Shown here one piece after another: positions 30,586 to 38,314 of a stretch of 64,000 bases of DNA. Source of the stretch: Prauserella aidingensis (GTDB taxonomy: Bacteria > Actinomycetota > Actinomycetes > Mycobacteriales > Pseudonocardiaceae); the NCBI RefSeq assembly GCF_024171865.1, contig NZ_JAMTCN010000007.1, forward strand, positions 1 to 64,000, written 5' to 3'. The translations under genes and the position numbers were made by a program. Position 1 is the stretch's first letter. Every line of letters begins with the position of its first letter. Under the pieces are notes generated by a model. That model had not been told where the DNA came from, searched no databases, and saw only the letters and a list, made by a program, of their open reading frames with translations.

Positions 30586-31467
30586 TCATTCTCTGCGCAG
30601 TTTGTCCTGCGCCGTACCCGCGGCCTTCTCGACCGCGTCGGGCACGTTGGTGGTCCCGTACAGGCGGGCGTCGGGATGCGTCGGCGGCGGCATGGGTGCG
30701 CTCGTGGTCGGGCCGTCGTGGTAGCTGAACGTTCCGTTGCCGTCGGGCTTCGGTCCCGAGGCCCACGGGCCGTCACTCGCGGCGTCGCCGTCGCTGAAGT
30801 TCTGGTACTGGTACGACACCGGGGTGTGTTCGGAATTCTGCGGGAAGTTGCTCGGTACCGGCAGCTCCTCGGTTCCCTGCTCCCTGAGTTCCGCGGCTGC
30901 GGCCAGCCATTGGTTCTGATGCATGGTGTCACGCGCCAGCAGGAACGACAGCAGTTCGCGCACGCCCGCGTCGTCGGTCATGTGGTACAGGCGCGACACC
31001 TGGGTCCGTCCCTGCATCTCGGCGTTCGCGTTGGACGTGAAGTCGGCCAGCAGGTTGCCGCTCGCGGTGACGTAGTTGCCCTGCCACGGGTTTCCCATGC
31101 TGTCGACCGGGCGCGCGCCCGCACCGGCGACGATCGCATGCTGGACGTCGGTCCCGCCGACGACGGCGGCCACGGTCGGATCCGCCTGGACGGCGTCCTC
31201 GGTCACTCCCAACGGCGCCTTCTCCAACAGCTGCGCGATCATCGTCGCGAGCATCTCCACGTGACCGAACTCCTCGGATCCGATGCCGAAAACCAGGTCG
31301 CGGTATTTGCCGGGGACATGCATGTTCCACCCTTGGAACATGTACTGCATCGCCACGGTGATCTCGCCGTACTGGCCGCCGAGAACCTCCTGGAGTTTCC
31401 GGCCGTACACGGCGTCGGGCTGGTCCGGGGTGGCCTGGAACTGCAGTTCCTGCTTGTGAAAGAACAT
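30586..31467 (-). CDS. Manganese catalase
   Basis: 293-aa ferritin-like dimanganese catalase that disproportionates hydrogen peroxide. The expected ligand set is present: Glu35, Glu66, His69, Glu150 and His183, almost superposable on the numbering known for Lactobacillus plantarum Mn-catalase. This also supports the ATG at 31467 (MFFHKQEL), as does GAGGAGC located 7 bases upstream; a TTG 15 bases further out would overlap that site. The C-terminal 60 residues are polar and proline-rich. It neighbours an FAD/Rieske protein and a haemerythrin, forming a peroxide/oxygen stress group. Confidence 0.95.
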   Translation of the reverse strand: MFFHKQELQFQATPDQPDAVYGRKLQEVLGGQYGEITVAMQYMFQGWNMHVPGKYRDLVFGIGSEEFGHVEMLATMIAQLLEKAPLGVTEDAVQADPTVAAVVGGTDVQHAIVAGAGARPVDSMGNPWQGNYVTASGNLLADFTSNANAEMQGRTQVSRLYHMTDDAGVRELLSFLLARDTMHQNQWLAAAAELREQGTEELPVPSNFPQNSEHTPVSYQYQNFSDGDAASDGPWASGPKPDGNGTFSYHDGPTTSAPMPPPTHPDARLYGTTNVPDAVEKAAGTAQDKLRRE

Positions 31468-31680
31468 CGGCTCGCTCCTCAATGGATCGTGCGTTCGAAC
31501 GGGCGTGACCGGCCCGGCACCGCGCTGCCTTCGGCGGGACGAGAGACCGGCGCCCGAAGAGAATCGTCGGCCTCCGGCCGGGCGGATTGCGGCGCCGGAC
31601 GCGTGGCCGCCCGACCGCGGTCGCGGGACCGCGCCGCTGCCTCCCGGGAGGGGTGAGGCCTCGCCGGGGGCACGGACCGG

Positions 31681-31706
31681 CTACCCCTCGGCGCGCCACG
31701 GATAAC
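31681..31706 (-). promoter_or_regulatory. Possible sigma-B-like promoter of the Mn catalase
   Basis: On the minus strand GTTA, 16 bases, then GGGTAG resembles the stress sigma factor consensus (GTTT, about 14-16 bases, GGGTAT). It would give a leader of about 200 bases. Weaker than the haemerythrin site. Confidence 0.35.
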
Positions 31707-31753
31707 CCGCCGGGGCGCCGCATGGCGACGAGTCCGGGTGGCGCGAGCCTCCG

Positions 31754-33244
31754 TCACTCCGGGCGAGCGGAATGGGGCACGGCGTCCGGTGGTCGTTTCG
31801 GGTGCAGCGGTTTCGGGTGCAGCGGCCGGGTCGCCGGGCCTTCGAGAACACGTCCGTCGGCGGCGAATCGCGAACCGTGCAGCGGACAGTCCCACGACGA
31901 CTCCGTGTCGTTCCACTCGAGAACTCCGCCGAGGTGTGTACACACCGGACGAACCGGGCAGGGTGTCGCCTCGTTTCGGCGGAGCTTACTCATGGCCAGC
32001 CGCGTCCAGCCCGAGGCCATCCGATAGGAGACGGCCGCGTTGAGCGACGCCGCCGAGGGCAGGGACGTCAGCTCCGACGGCCGCCACGTACGAAGCGGAC
32101 GCGCCCACGGTTGGTGACCGCCGAGGAGGCGCCCCGCCATGGCGAGTGCCGCGGCGGTGCCGTTGGTCAGGCCCCACTTCGCGAAGCCGGTGGCGACGAG
32201 GACCCGGTCGTCGCCGGGTAGCAGGGGGCCGACGTAGGGCAGCCGGTCGATCGAGTCGTAGTCCTGTGCGGACCAGCGTTCGCGTGGCACCGCGGACGGG
32301 AAGTGCGTCGTGGCCCAGTCGACGAGGGAGTCGACGTGGGCCTGTTCGGATCCGGCCCGGCCGACGTCGTGCCCGAATCCGCCGACGAGCAGTACCCGCT
32401 GCCGGTCGCGCCAGGCGTAGCGCAAGGACACGGTCGGGTCTCCGGCTCGCAGGTACATCGAGCGCGGAACCGGTTCGGAGAGCTCGAACGCCACGGAGTA
32501 CGACCTGCGCGCGTGCAGGCGGCCGAAGAAGCCGCCCCGATCGAGGAGTGGTGTTCCGGTCGCAAGGACCACGCTGCCGGCCTCGAGCGTCGCGTCGTCG
32601 TCGAGACACACCCGGAGGGGGCCACGGCCGCCGAGGGTCGCTTTCGGACGCACGTCACGCACCCGTGTGCCCGAATAGAGCTCCCCGCCGTGTTCCCGGA
32701 GGTCGGAGATCAGCGTGGTCAGCAGCAGAATCGGGTCGAGTTGCGCTTGTTCGGGCAGCTCGACGGCGTCGGCCGTGCGGAACGGCAGTTCGGTCGGCGT
32801 CGCTTTGCGGACCGGGAGCCCGGCCGCCCGGCAGGCGCGGAACTCGGCATCGACGGCGCCGGTGTCCCCGCGCTCGGTGGCGATCGTGACGGCTGATTCG
32901 CGGTCGACGTGAAGCCCGTGGTCCTGGCAGTACCGCAGCAGCCAGGACTGGCCTTCCCGGTTCGCGTCGACGTAGGCGCGCAGCGTCTCCCGCCCGTGGC
33001 GGGCCGCGATGGCCGAGGCGCGCGTGCCCTGCAGCAGGCTCAGTTTCCCGGTTGTGTTGCCCGTGGCCACGGCGCCGGGGTGGCGGGCTTCCAGCACCGC
33101 CGTGGACCCACCGGCCCGGGCGAGCAGCAGGGCGGTGACCAGGCCGGTGAGTCCCGCCCCCACGACGACGTGGTCGTACTGCTCGCCGGGACGCGGTGAC
33201 GAGGCCGGTTCGGGCCGGTGGTCACGCAGCCACAGCGAGGTCAT
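31754..33244 (-). CDS. FAD-dependent oxidoreductase with C-terminal Rieske domain
   Basis: 496-aa fusion. The N-terminal DAO-type FAD domain starts near residue 24 (HVVVGAGLTGLVTALLLAR) and spans about 380 residues. The C-terminal domain carries the Rieske 2Fe-2S ligands CTHLGG and CPLHGS (about 430-465). The arrangement matches soluble FAD/Rieske oxidoreductases of unknown substrate, often found with stress genes. The last residues contain a PLHPKPLHPK duplication. The gene starts 20 bases after the haemerythrin stop, so they are probably co-transcribed from the sigma-B-like promoter. It may pass electrons to an oxygen- or peroxide-handling partner. Confidence 0.93.
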   Translation of the reverse strand: MTSLWLRDHRPEPASSPRPGEQYDHVVVGAGLTGLVTALLLARAGGSTAVLEARHPGAVATGNTTGKLSLLQGTRASAIAARHGRETLRAYVDANREGQSWLLRYCQDHGLHVDRESAVTIATERGDTGAVDAEFRACRAAGLPVRKATPTELPFRTADAVELPEQAQLDPILLLTTLISDLREHGGELYSGTRVRDVRPKATLGGRGPLRVCLDDDATLEAGSVVLATGTPLLDRGGFFGRLHARRSYSVAFELSEPVPRSMYLRAGDPTVSLRYAWRDRQRVLLVGGFGHDVGRAGSEQAHVDSLVDWATTHFPSAVPRERWSAQDYDSIDRLPYVGPLLPGDDRVLVATGFAKWGLTNGTAAALAMAGRLLGGHQPWARPLRTWRPSELTSLPSAASLNAAVSYRMASGWTRLAMSKLRRNEATPCPVRPVCTHLGGVLEWNDTESSWDCPLHGSRFAADGRVLEGPATRPLHPKPLHPKRPPDAVPHSARPE

Positions 33245-33263
33245 CGGGCCGCTCCCACGCCGG

Positions 33264-33821
33264 TCATCGCGACGTGAGTGCGTCGCGGAGCCGGTCGATC
33301 AGGCCCGCGCCAGGATCCATGATCCGGTTCGCGGGCGGAGTGTCCGGTGCGGAGGGGTGCGGCCGGGTCGGCGCGGTCCTCTTCGCTTCCAGCACGCGCT
33401 GTCCGAGCTCGCGGAGCTGCTCGTCCGAGCACGCGTTGCGCAGCTTGGGCAGCAGGTCGTTCTCCTCGTCCTCGACGTGGTGCCGGATGTCGTCCATCAG
33501 CTGGCCCACGAGCGCGTCGAACTGCGGGTCGGTCGGCTCGACGTCCTCGAGATCCTTCATGAGCCGTTCCGCGCCGGCGTGTTCCTCGATCTCGTGGTCG
33601 GCGATCTCGTCACCGTTGTCGAGGTGTTCCCGCGCCGCCGGGTACATCCACTGTTCCTCGGCCACCGAGTGCCGCACCAGCTCGGTGATGACGTGGTCGA
33701 CGAGCTGCCTGCGATGGTCGGGCGAGCCCTCGTGCGACTCCAGCTCGCGGAAGACCGATTCCACGGCCCGGTGGTCGGCGGTGATGACCTCGATCAGGTC
33801 GGATTGCTGCGTGGTGGTCAT
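33264..33821 (-). CDS. Haemerythrin HHE domain protein
   Basis: 185-aa four-helix protein with diiron ligands of an HHE domain: DHRAVESVF, HVITELVRHSVAEEQ, DHEIEEH and HHVEDEENDLLP. Such proteins bind oxygen, sense it, or protect against oxidative or nitrosative stress. The tail after residue 140 is proline-rich and likely flexible. GGAGG lies 7 bases before the ATG. First gene of the unit containing the FAD/Rieske protein. Confidence 0.94.
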   Translation of the reverse strand: MTTTQQSDLIEVITADHRAVESVFRELESHEGSPDHRRQLVDHVITELVRHSVAEEQWMYPAAREHLDNGDEIADHEIEEHAGAERLMKDLEDVEPTDPQFDALVGQLMDDIRHHVEDEENDLLPKLRNACSDEQLRELGQRVLEAKRTAPTRPHPSAPDTPPANRIMDPGAGLIDRLRDALTSR

Positions 33822-33863
33822 GGATGCCTCCGTCGACGGTCGTCAAGTCCGGTCGTCGGCGGC

Positions 33864-33888
33864 ATACCCACAGAACCGAGTGTTTAAC
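33864..33888 (-). promoter_or_regulatory. Sigma-B-like promoter of the haemerythrin-FAD/Rieske unit
   Basis: Reading the minus strand, GTTA at 33888-33885, 15 bases, then GGGTAT at 33869-33864, about 43 bases before the start codon. This matches the GTTT/GGGTAT pattern of actinobacterial general-stress sigma factors. Confidence 0.55.
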
Positions 33889-33934
33889 GATCCGCCGGGA
33901 GGCGCCGGTGGGTCCGTGTCCGACCGGACGTGCC

Positions 33935-33950
33935 GCGCCGGCTCCGGCGC
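33935..33950 (-). terminator. Terminator of the sugar ABC operon
   Basis: GCGCCG and CGGCGC arms around a 4-base loop, 14 bases past the stop of the last permease gene. Short but fully paired. Confidence 0.45.
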
Positions 33951-33963
33951 CGCGACCGGGCGA

Positions 33964-34794
33964 CTACTTGCCGAATCCGGCGGTGAGACCGCTCACCAGG
34001 TGACGCCTGCCCAGGATGTACAGCGCCAGCACCGGAAGCGTGGACAGCACCACGGCGGCGAGCACGGCCGGGATGTTCACCGTGAACTGTCCCTGGAAGC
34101 TCCACAACGCCAGCGGCAGCACCCGCTGGTCCGGGCTCTGCGTGAGGATCAGCGGGAACAGGAAGCCGTTCCACACCTGCAGTCCGTCGTAGACGGCGAC
34201 GGTGACCAGCGCGGGTCGCATCAACGGCAGCACCAGGCTCACCAGCATCCGCCAGTGTCCCGCACCGTCCACACGCATGGATTCGAACAGTTCGTTCGGC
34301 ACGTCGCGCAGGAAGTTGGAGAGGATGACGACGGTCAGGGGGATGGCGAACGCCGCGGAGGGCAGGATGATCGCCAACAGCGTGTCGTACATCCGGGCTT
34401 CGGTGATCAAGTAGTAGACGGGAATGATCGTGGCCTGCAGCGGGATCGCCAGTCCCAGCAGGAACACCTTGTGGGTCATGCCCGACAGCCGGCCGGTGCC
34501 GCGAACCACGAAGTAGGAGGCCATCAGCGACAGCGACACCGTGATCAGCACCGCGCCCAGCGTGACGACGATGCTGTTGACCAGATACAGCAGGAAGTCG
34601 CTCTCGAGTACCAGGCGGTAGCTGTCCAAGGACGGGTCCGACGGTGGCACCAGCGGATTGTCCGAGAAGAAGCCCTCCTGGGTGCGCAGGCTGGTGATCA
34701 CCACGTAGTACACGGGCACCAGCGCCACGAGCAGCCAGAGGAAACCCGCCACGCCCGCAGGGACGTTCGGGCGCATCCGGGTTGTCCGCGCCAT
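33964..34794 (-). CDS. Carbohydrate ABC transporter permease (MalG type)
   Basis: 276-aa inner-membrane subunit with six helices and the EAA-loop form ELFESMRVDGAGHWRML, which docks the ATPase. I choose ATG 34794, where GGAGGG stands 6 bases upstream and the start overlaps the preceding stop as TGATG; a GTG at 34797 is possible. It works with the MalF-type permease and binding protein upstream. No ATPase gene is present, so a shared MsiK-like ATPase encoded elsewhere is expected, as is usual for this family in actinomycetes. Confidence 0.94.
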   Translation of the reverse strand: MARTTRMRPNVPAGVAGFLWLLVALVPVYYVVITSLRTQEGFFSDNPLVPPSDPSLDSYRLVLESDFLLYLVNSIVVTLGAVLITVSLSLMASYFVVRGTGRLSGMTHKVFLLGLAIPLQATIIPVYYLITEARMYDTLLAIILPSAAFAIPLTVVILSNFLRDVPNELFESMRVDGAGHWRMLVSLVLPLMRPALVTVAVYDGLQVWNGFLFPLILTQSPDQRVLPLALWSFQGQFTVNIPAVLAAVVLSTLPVLALYILGRRHLVSGLTAGFGK

Positions 34795-35729
34795 CACATA
34801 CCCTCCATCTGGCTTCCCTTGCGGAAGCTGGCCAGTCCGGACAGGCCGAGTGCCAGCACCAGTCCGGTGAACACCAGCAGCACCGCGAGTACGCTGCCCT
34901 CGCCCATCTCGTTCGCGGAGAATCCGGTGAGGTACATGTGCAGCGGCAGCATCCGGGTCGCATCGCCGGGACCGCCGCCGGTCAGCACGAAGACCAGGTC
35001 GAAGTAGGTCAGCGAACCGACCAGCATCAACGTGGACGACGTGATGAACGTGTACCGCAGCTGGGGCAGCGTGACGTGGAAGAACTGGCGCACCGTGCCC
35101 GCCCCGTCGATCGTGGCCGCCTCGTACAGCGCGGCCGGGATCTGCCGGGCGCCCGCCTGGTACAGCAGCGTGTGGAACGGGATGAACTGCCAGGCGACCA
35201 CGCCGATCACCACGTAGAGCGCGAGGTCCGGGTCACCGAGCCAGTCCTGGGACAGGGCTTCGATACCGAACGCCAGGCTCATGCCGAAGTTGGGATCCAG
35301 CAATGCCTTGAAGGCGATCGCGATCGCCGCGGCGGACAGCAGCATCGGCACGAAGTACAGCACGCCGAGCACCGCACGATAGCGGCTCCGACCCGCCAGG
35401 AACACGCCGAGCAACAGCGAGATCGGCGTCTGCACCAGCCAGCAGACCACCATGAACTCGATGCTGAGCCAGATCGCGTGGTACGTGGCCGGCTCGGTGA
35501 GTACGGTGGCCCAGTTGGCCAGGCCCGCCCAGCTCATCTCGCCGATGCCGTCCCAGTTCACCAGGCTCAACGCCACCACGCCGCCCAGCGGCACCAGGCC
35601 GAAGATGCCGAAGAAGACCAACGCGGGCATGGCCATCCACACGCTGGGACCGGAGCGATGGGCCGGACGCGTGGTGCGGTCCCGGTCCGAGGCCGGGACC
35701 GCACGTTCTTCGCGTTGCGTGATACTCAC
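34794..35729 (-). CDS. Carbohydrate ABC transporter permease (MalF type)
   Basis: 311-aa permease with six helices and EAA loop ALYEAATIDGAGTVRQFF. Starts with GTG (MSITQREE). The first 30 residues are polar and cytoplasmic. It lies 11 bases after the binding-protein stop, second in the operon, and forms the heterodimeric channel with the MalG-type subunit. Confidence 0.94.
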   Translation of the reverse strand: MSITQREERAVPASDRDRTTRPAHRSGPSVWMAMPALVFFGIFGLVPLGGVVALSLVNWDGIGEMSWAGLANWATVLTEPATYHAIWLSIEFMVVCWLVQTPISLLLGVFLAGRSRYRAVLGVLYFVPMLLSAAAIAIAFKALLDPNFGMSLAFGIEALSQDWLGDPDLALYVVIGVVAWQFIPFHTLLYQAGARQIPAALYEAATIDGAGTVRQFFHVTLPQLRYTFITSSTLMLVGSLTYFDLVFVLTGGGPGDATRMLPLHMYLTGFSANEMGEGSVLAVLLVFTGLVLALGLSGLASFRKGSQMEGM

Positions 35730-35740
35730 GGACTACGGCC

Positions 35741-37108
35741 TCACCGTTCGATCGTCCGGTTCATCTTCGTGGAGAACTGTTCGGGGGTCATCCGCCCGCT
35801 GAACACCTGCTGCAGGTTGTTCAACATCTCGTCGGCCTGGCCGGGGGTCAGCGCCTGGTCCCAGGACAACTGGAAGTTCGGCGCGTTCTTCGCCGAGTCG
35901 TAGACGTACGACAGGTACTCCGGGTTGTCCGTGCGGCTGAGCTTGCCCTCGATGCCGGTGATCGGTGGGACGGAACCACCGGCGAGCAGGTCGTCGACGT
36001 ACCGGTCGTTCAACAGCCCGTCGCGCAGGTACTTCAACGCGGCTTGCCGCTCCTGGTCGCCGGCGTCCGCGGAGACCGACCAGAAGTTCGCCGGGTTGCC
36101 GACGATGTTCTCGGGGTTGCCGCGGCCGCCTTCGACAGTGGGGAAGCTGGTGTAGCCGAGCTTGCCGCTGGATATGAAGTCCGGCGCCGCGTCCTTGATC
36201 GTGGGGAACGCCCACGAGCCCATCAGATACATCGCGGCCTTGTCGGTGTACAGCAGGGCGGAGTCGGCGCCGCTGTCCGAGGCGATGGAGTTGAACCCTT
36301 CCACGAAGGCACCGGCCTCCACCAGGTCCTGGATCATCCGGTTCGCCTTCAGCACGGCCGGATGTGACCAGGCATCCGGCTCGTTGTTCGCGATCGCCTC
36401 GAACACCTCGGGCCCGCCGATCCGGTCCACCAGGTATTCCAGCCACATGAGCTGGGGCCACTTGCTCTGCCCGCCGATGGCCAGCGGCGCGACGCCCGCG
36501 TCCTTGAACTTCGGCACCAGGTCCATCAGGTCCTGCCAGGTCTTCGGAGGCTGCGCCCCGACCTGGTCGAACAGATCCTTGTTGTAGTAGAGCAGTACCG
36601 GCTGCATGCCGTTGTTCGGGACGGCGTAGGTCTTGCCGTCGACCACGCCGGTGTCACGGACGGACGGGAGGAACCGGTCCTGCAGCTCTTGCGGCGTCTC
36701 CTCCACCGCGGAACTGAGGTCGGCGACCTTGCCGGCCTGGACCCAGTTGCGGAGGTTTCCGCCGCCCCATCCGAAGATCAGCGTCGGCGCATCACCCGCT
36801 CCGATCGCGGTCTGGATTTTCTGCTTGTAGGCGTCGTTGGCGAAGAACTGCGCGTTCAGTTGCGCATCCTGGTTGCTCTCGTTCCAGTTCTCGAAAGACG
36901 TTCGGAGCGTCTGTTCGTCACCGCCGGTCAGAGCCCAGGCGCCGGCGCCCGAGGCGTCCGCCGGTCCGCCGGAACCGCAGGCGGTGGTGAACGCGAGGAG
37001 TGCGGCCGCGCCGGTGGACAGGAGCGCCCGACGGCGGTTGCGGTGCCGGGTGCGGGGAGCGTGACGGCGTGTTGCCGTCCGTTGCGGTGGCATCGAATCG
37101 TTAGCCAT
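35741..37108 (-). CDS. Extracellular sugar-binding lipoprotein of an ABC importer
   Basis: 455-aa family 1 solute-binding protein that captures an oligosaccharide at the cell surface. The N-terminus has an arginine-rich region (20-28), a hydrophobic stretch and a weak lipobox ending at Cys44 (FTTAC). GAGGAAGG precedes ATG 37108. First gene of the operon with both permeases; divergent from the LacI regulator. By gene order (binding protein, two permeases, LacI regulator, GH3 enzyme) and operator type it resembles the BxlE component of xylobiose uptake, but the sugar is an inference. Confidence 0.94.
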   Translation of the reverse strand: MANDSMPPQRTATRRHAPRTRHRNRRRALLSTGAAALLAFTTACGSGGPADASGAGAWALTGGDEQTLRTSFENWNESNQDAQLNAQFFANDAYKQKIQTAIGAGDAPTLIFGWGGGNLRNWVQAGKVADLSSAVEETPQELQDRFLPSVRDTGVVDGKTYAVPNNGMQPVLLYYNKDLFDQVGAQPPKTWQDLMDLVPKFKDAGVAPLAIGGQSKWPQLMWLEYLVDRIGGPEVFEAIANNEPDAWSHPAVLKANRMIQDLVEAGAFVEGFNSIASDSGADSALLYTDKAAMYLMGSWAFPTIKDAAPDFISSGKLGYTSFPTVEGGRGNPENIVGNPANFWSVSADAGDQERQAALKYLRDGLLNDRYVDDLLAGGSVPPITGIEGKLSRTDNPEYLSYVYDSAKNAPNFQLSWDQALTPGQADEMLNNLQQVFSGRMTPEQFSTKMNRTIER

Positions 37109-37131
37109 GGTGAGCCTTCCTCGTCGAAGGT

Positions 37132-37145
37132 CCGAAAGTTTTCGG
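37132..37145. promoter_or_regulatory. LacI-type operator O1 in the leader of the ABC operon
   Basis: CCGAAAGTTTTCGG, an inverted repeat with arms CCGAAA/TTTCGG, lies between the predicted start of transcription and the binding-protein gene. It closely matches O2 at 37233-37246; a repressor here would block elongation. Confidence 0.7.
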
Positions 37146-37167
37146 AAAGTCTATGGCGATGGCGGAA

Positions 37168-37196
37168 ACCATAGAATCGGCCTTTGCGCCCGTCAA
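37168..37196 (-). promoter_or_regulatory. Promoter of the sugar ABC operon
   Basis: Minus strand TTGACG (37196-37191), 17-base spacer, TATGGT (37173-37168). Its -10 overlaps the right arm of a CTATGG/CCATAG inverted repeat (37151-37156 and 37169-37174). Confidence 0.65.
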
Positions 37197-37211
37197 TACA
37201 CGAACTACACT
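37184..37211 (+). promoter_or_regulatory. Promoter of the lacI-GH3 pair
   Basis: TTGCGC (37184-37189), 16-base spacer, TACACT (37206-37211). It overlaps the divergent ABC promoter, so binding of RNA polymerase to the two is probably mutually exclusive. Confidence 0.5.
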
Positions 37212-37232
37212 CCAGCTTCGGGTTTCAGCGAA

Positions 37233-37246
37233 TCGAAAATTTTCGA
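37233..37246. promoter_or_regulatory. LacI-type operator O2 in the leader of the regulator gene
   Basis: TCGAAAATTTTCGA, a perfect 14-base palindrome just before the AGGAGG ribosome binding site of the lacI gene; shares CGAAANTTTTCG with O1, consistent with autoregulation. Confidence 0.75.
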
Positions 37247-37264
37247 AACGATCAGGAGGTCGAC

Positions 37265-38314
37265 GTGCCGACTGTGTCCGACTCCTCGGGGCGCGCGACG
37301 CTGCGCATGGTCGCCGAGGCTGCCGGGGTGTCACTCCCGACGGCGTCCAAGGCGCTCAACGGGCGGGACGACATCGCGGCGGCCACCCGGCAGCGGGTCG
37401 AGGACGCCGTCCGGGAACTCGGCTACCGGCCGCCGGCCGCACGTCGTAGCGGTCCGGGCCGGGTCGTCGACCTGGTCTTCGACGATCTGGTCAGTCCGTA
37501 CTCGCTCGAGGTGCTTCGGGGCGTGACCACTGCGGGTGCCGAGTCCGGTGTGGACGTCGTCGTCGGTCGTGTCCCGGATGCAGCGGGCACCGGCGAATCC
37601 GCCGCACAGAACGGGAAACACTGGGCGAACCGGCTCAAGGCGAGCGGGCGCGAGGGGATCATCGTGGTCACCTCCGCGCTGAGTGAGTCCCAGGTGGACG
37701 CTTTCGACAGGGCGGGGCTGCCGCTGGTGGTGATCGACCCGCTGAACACGCCGCGAGCGGAGGTGACCAGTGTCGGGGCCACCAATTGGTCCGGCGGGAT
37801 GGCCGCGACGGAGCACCTGCTGTCGTGGGGGCACCGCCGGATCGCGTTCGCGGGAGGTCCCACGACGGCCTCGTGCGGTCAGGCGCGCCAGCACGGCTAC
37901 CGCGCTGCGCTGGAGCAGGCAGGCATCGTGGTGGATCCGCGGCTGGTCATGCACGGCGCCTTCGGATATCCGGACGGGCTGGAGATGGGTGAGCGGCTGC
38001 TGGCCCTCGAGGAGCGTCCGACCGCGGTGTTCGCCGCCAGTGATGCCACCGCGCTCGGCGTGGTGGAGGCGGCCAGGCGGGCCGGACTGCGGGTGCCCGA
38101 GGACCTCAGCGTGGTGGGGTTCGACGACACGGTGCTCGCCACGTTGGCCACTCCCGCGCTGACCGTCGTCCGTCAGCCACTCCCGGACATGGGCCGTGTC
38201 GCGATGCGGACACTGCTGCGCCTGATCGCCGGGGAAACCCTCGATTCCCACCACGTCGAGCTTGCGACCAACCTGGTCGTCCGCGACTCGACCGGTCCGA
38301 CAGGAGAACGATGA
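37265..38314 (+). CDS. LacI-family transcriptional repressor
   Basis: 349-aa regulator. The HTH is near the N-terminus (RMVAEAAGVSLPTASKALNGR) with the hinge helix region ending PPAARR, then a periplasmic-binding-protein-like sugar domain (LVFDDLVSPY to the C-terminus). GTG 37265 is chosen because AGGAGG (37254-37259) stands 5 bases before it. Its stop overlaps the GH3 start by 4 bases. The two CGAAANTTTTCG palindromes in the divergent region are its likely operators, so it should repress both the importer and its own gene until the sugar is present; BxlR of streptomycetes is the closest analogue I know. Confidence 0.94.
   Translation: MPTVSDSSGRATLRMVAEAAGVSLPTASKALNGRDDIAAATRQRVEDAVRELGYRPPAARRSGPGRVVDLVFDDLVSPYSLEVLRGVTTAGAESGVDVVVGRVPDAAGTGESAAQNGKHWANRLKASGREGIIVVTSALSESQVDAFDRAGLPLVVIDPLNTPRAEVTSVGATNWSGGMAATEHLLSWGHRRIAFAGGPTTASCGQARQHGYRAALEQAGIVVDPRLVMHGAFGYPDGLEMGERLLALEERPTAVFAASDATALGVVEAARRAGLRVPEDLSVVGFDDTVLATLATPALTVVRQPLPDMGRVAMRTLLRLIAGETLDSHHVELATNLVVRDSTGPTGER

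Noticed and set aside
31482-31482. TTG start for Mn catalase adding MRSEP
   Set aside because: It would put the GAGGAGC ribosome binding site inside the coding region, and the ligand numbering fits the ATG at 31467.
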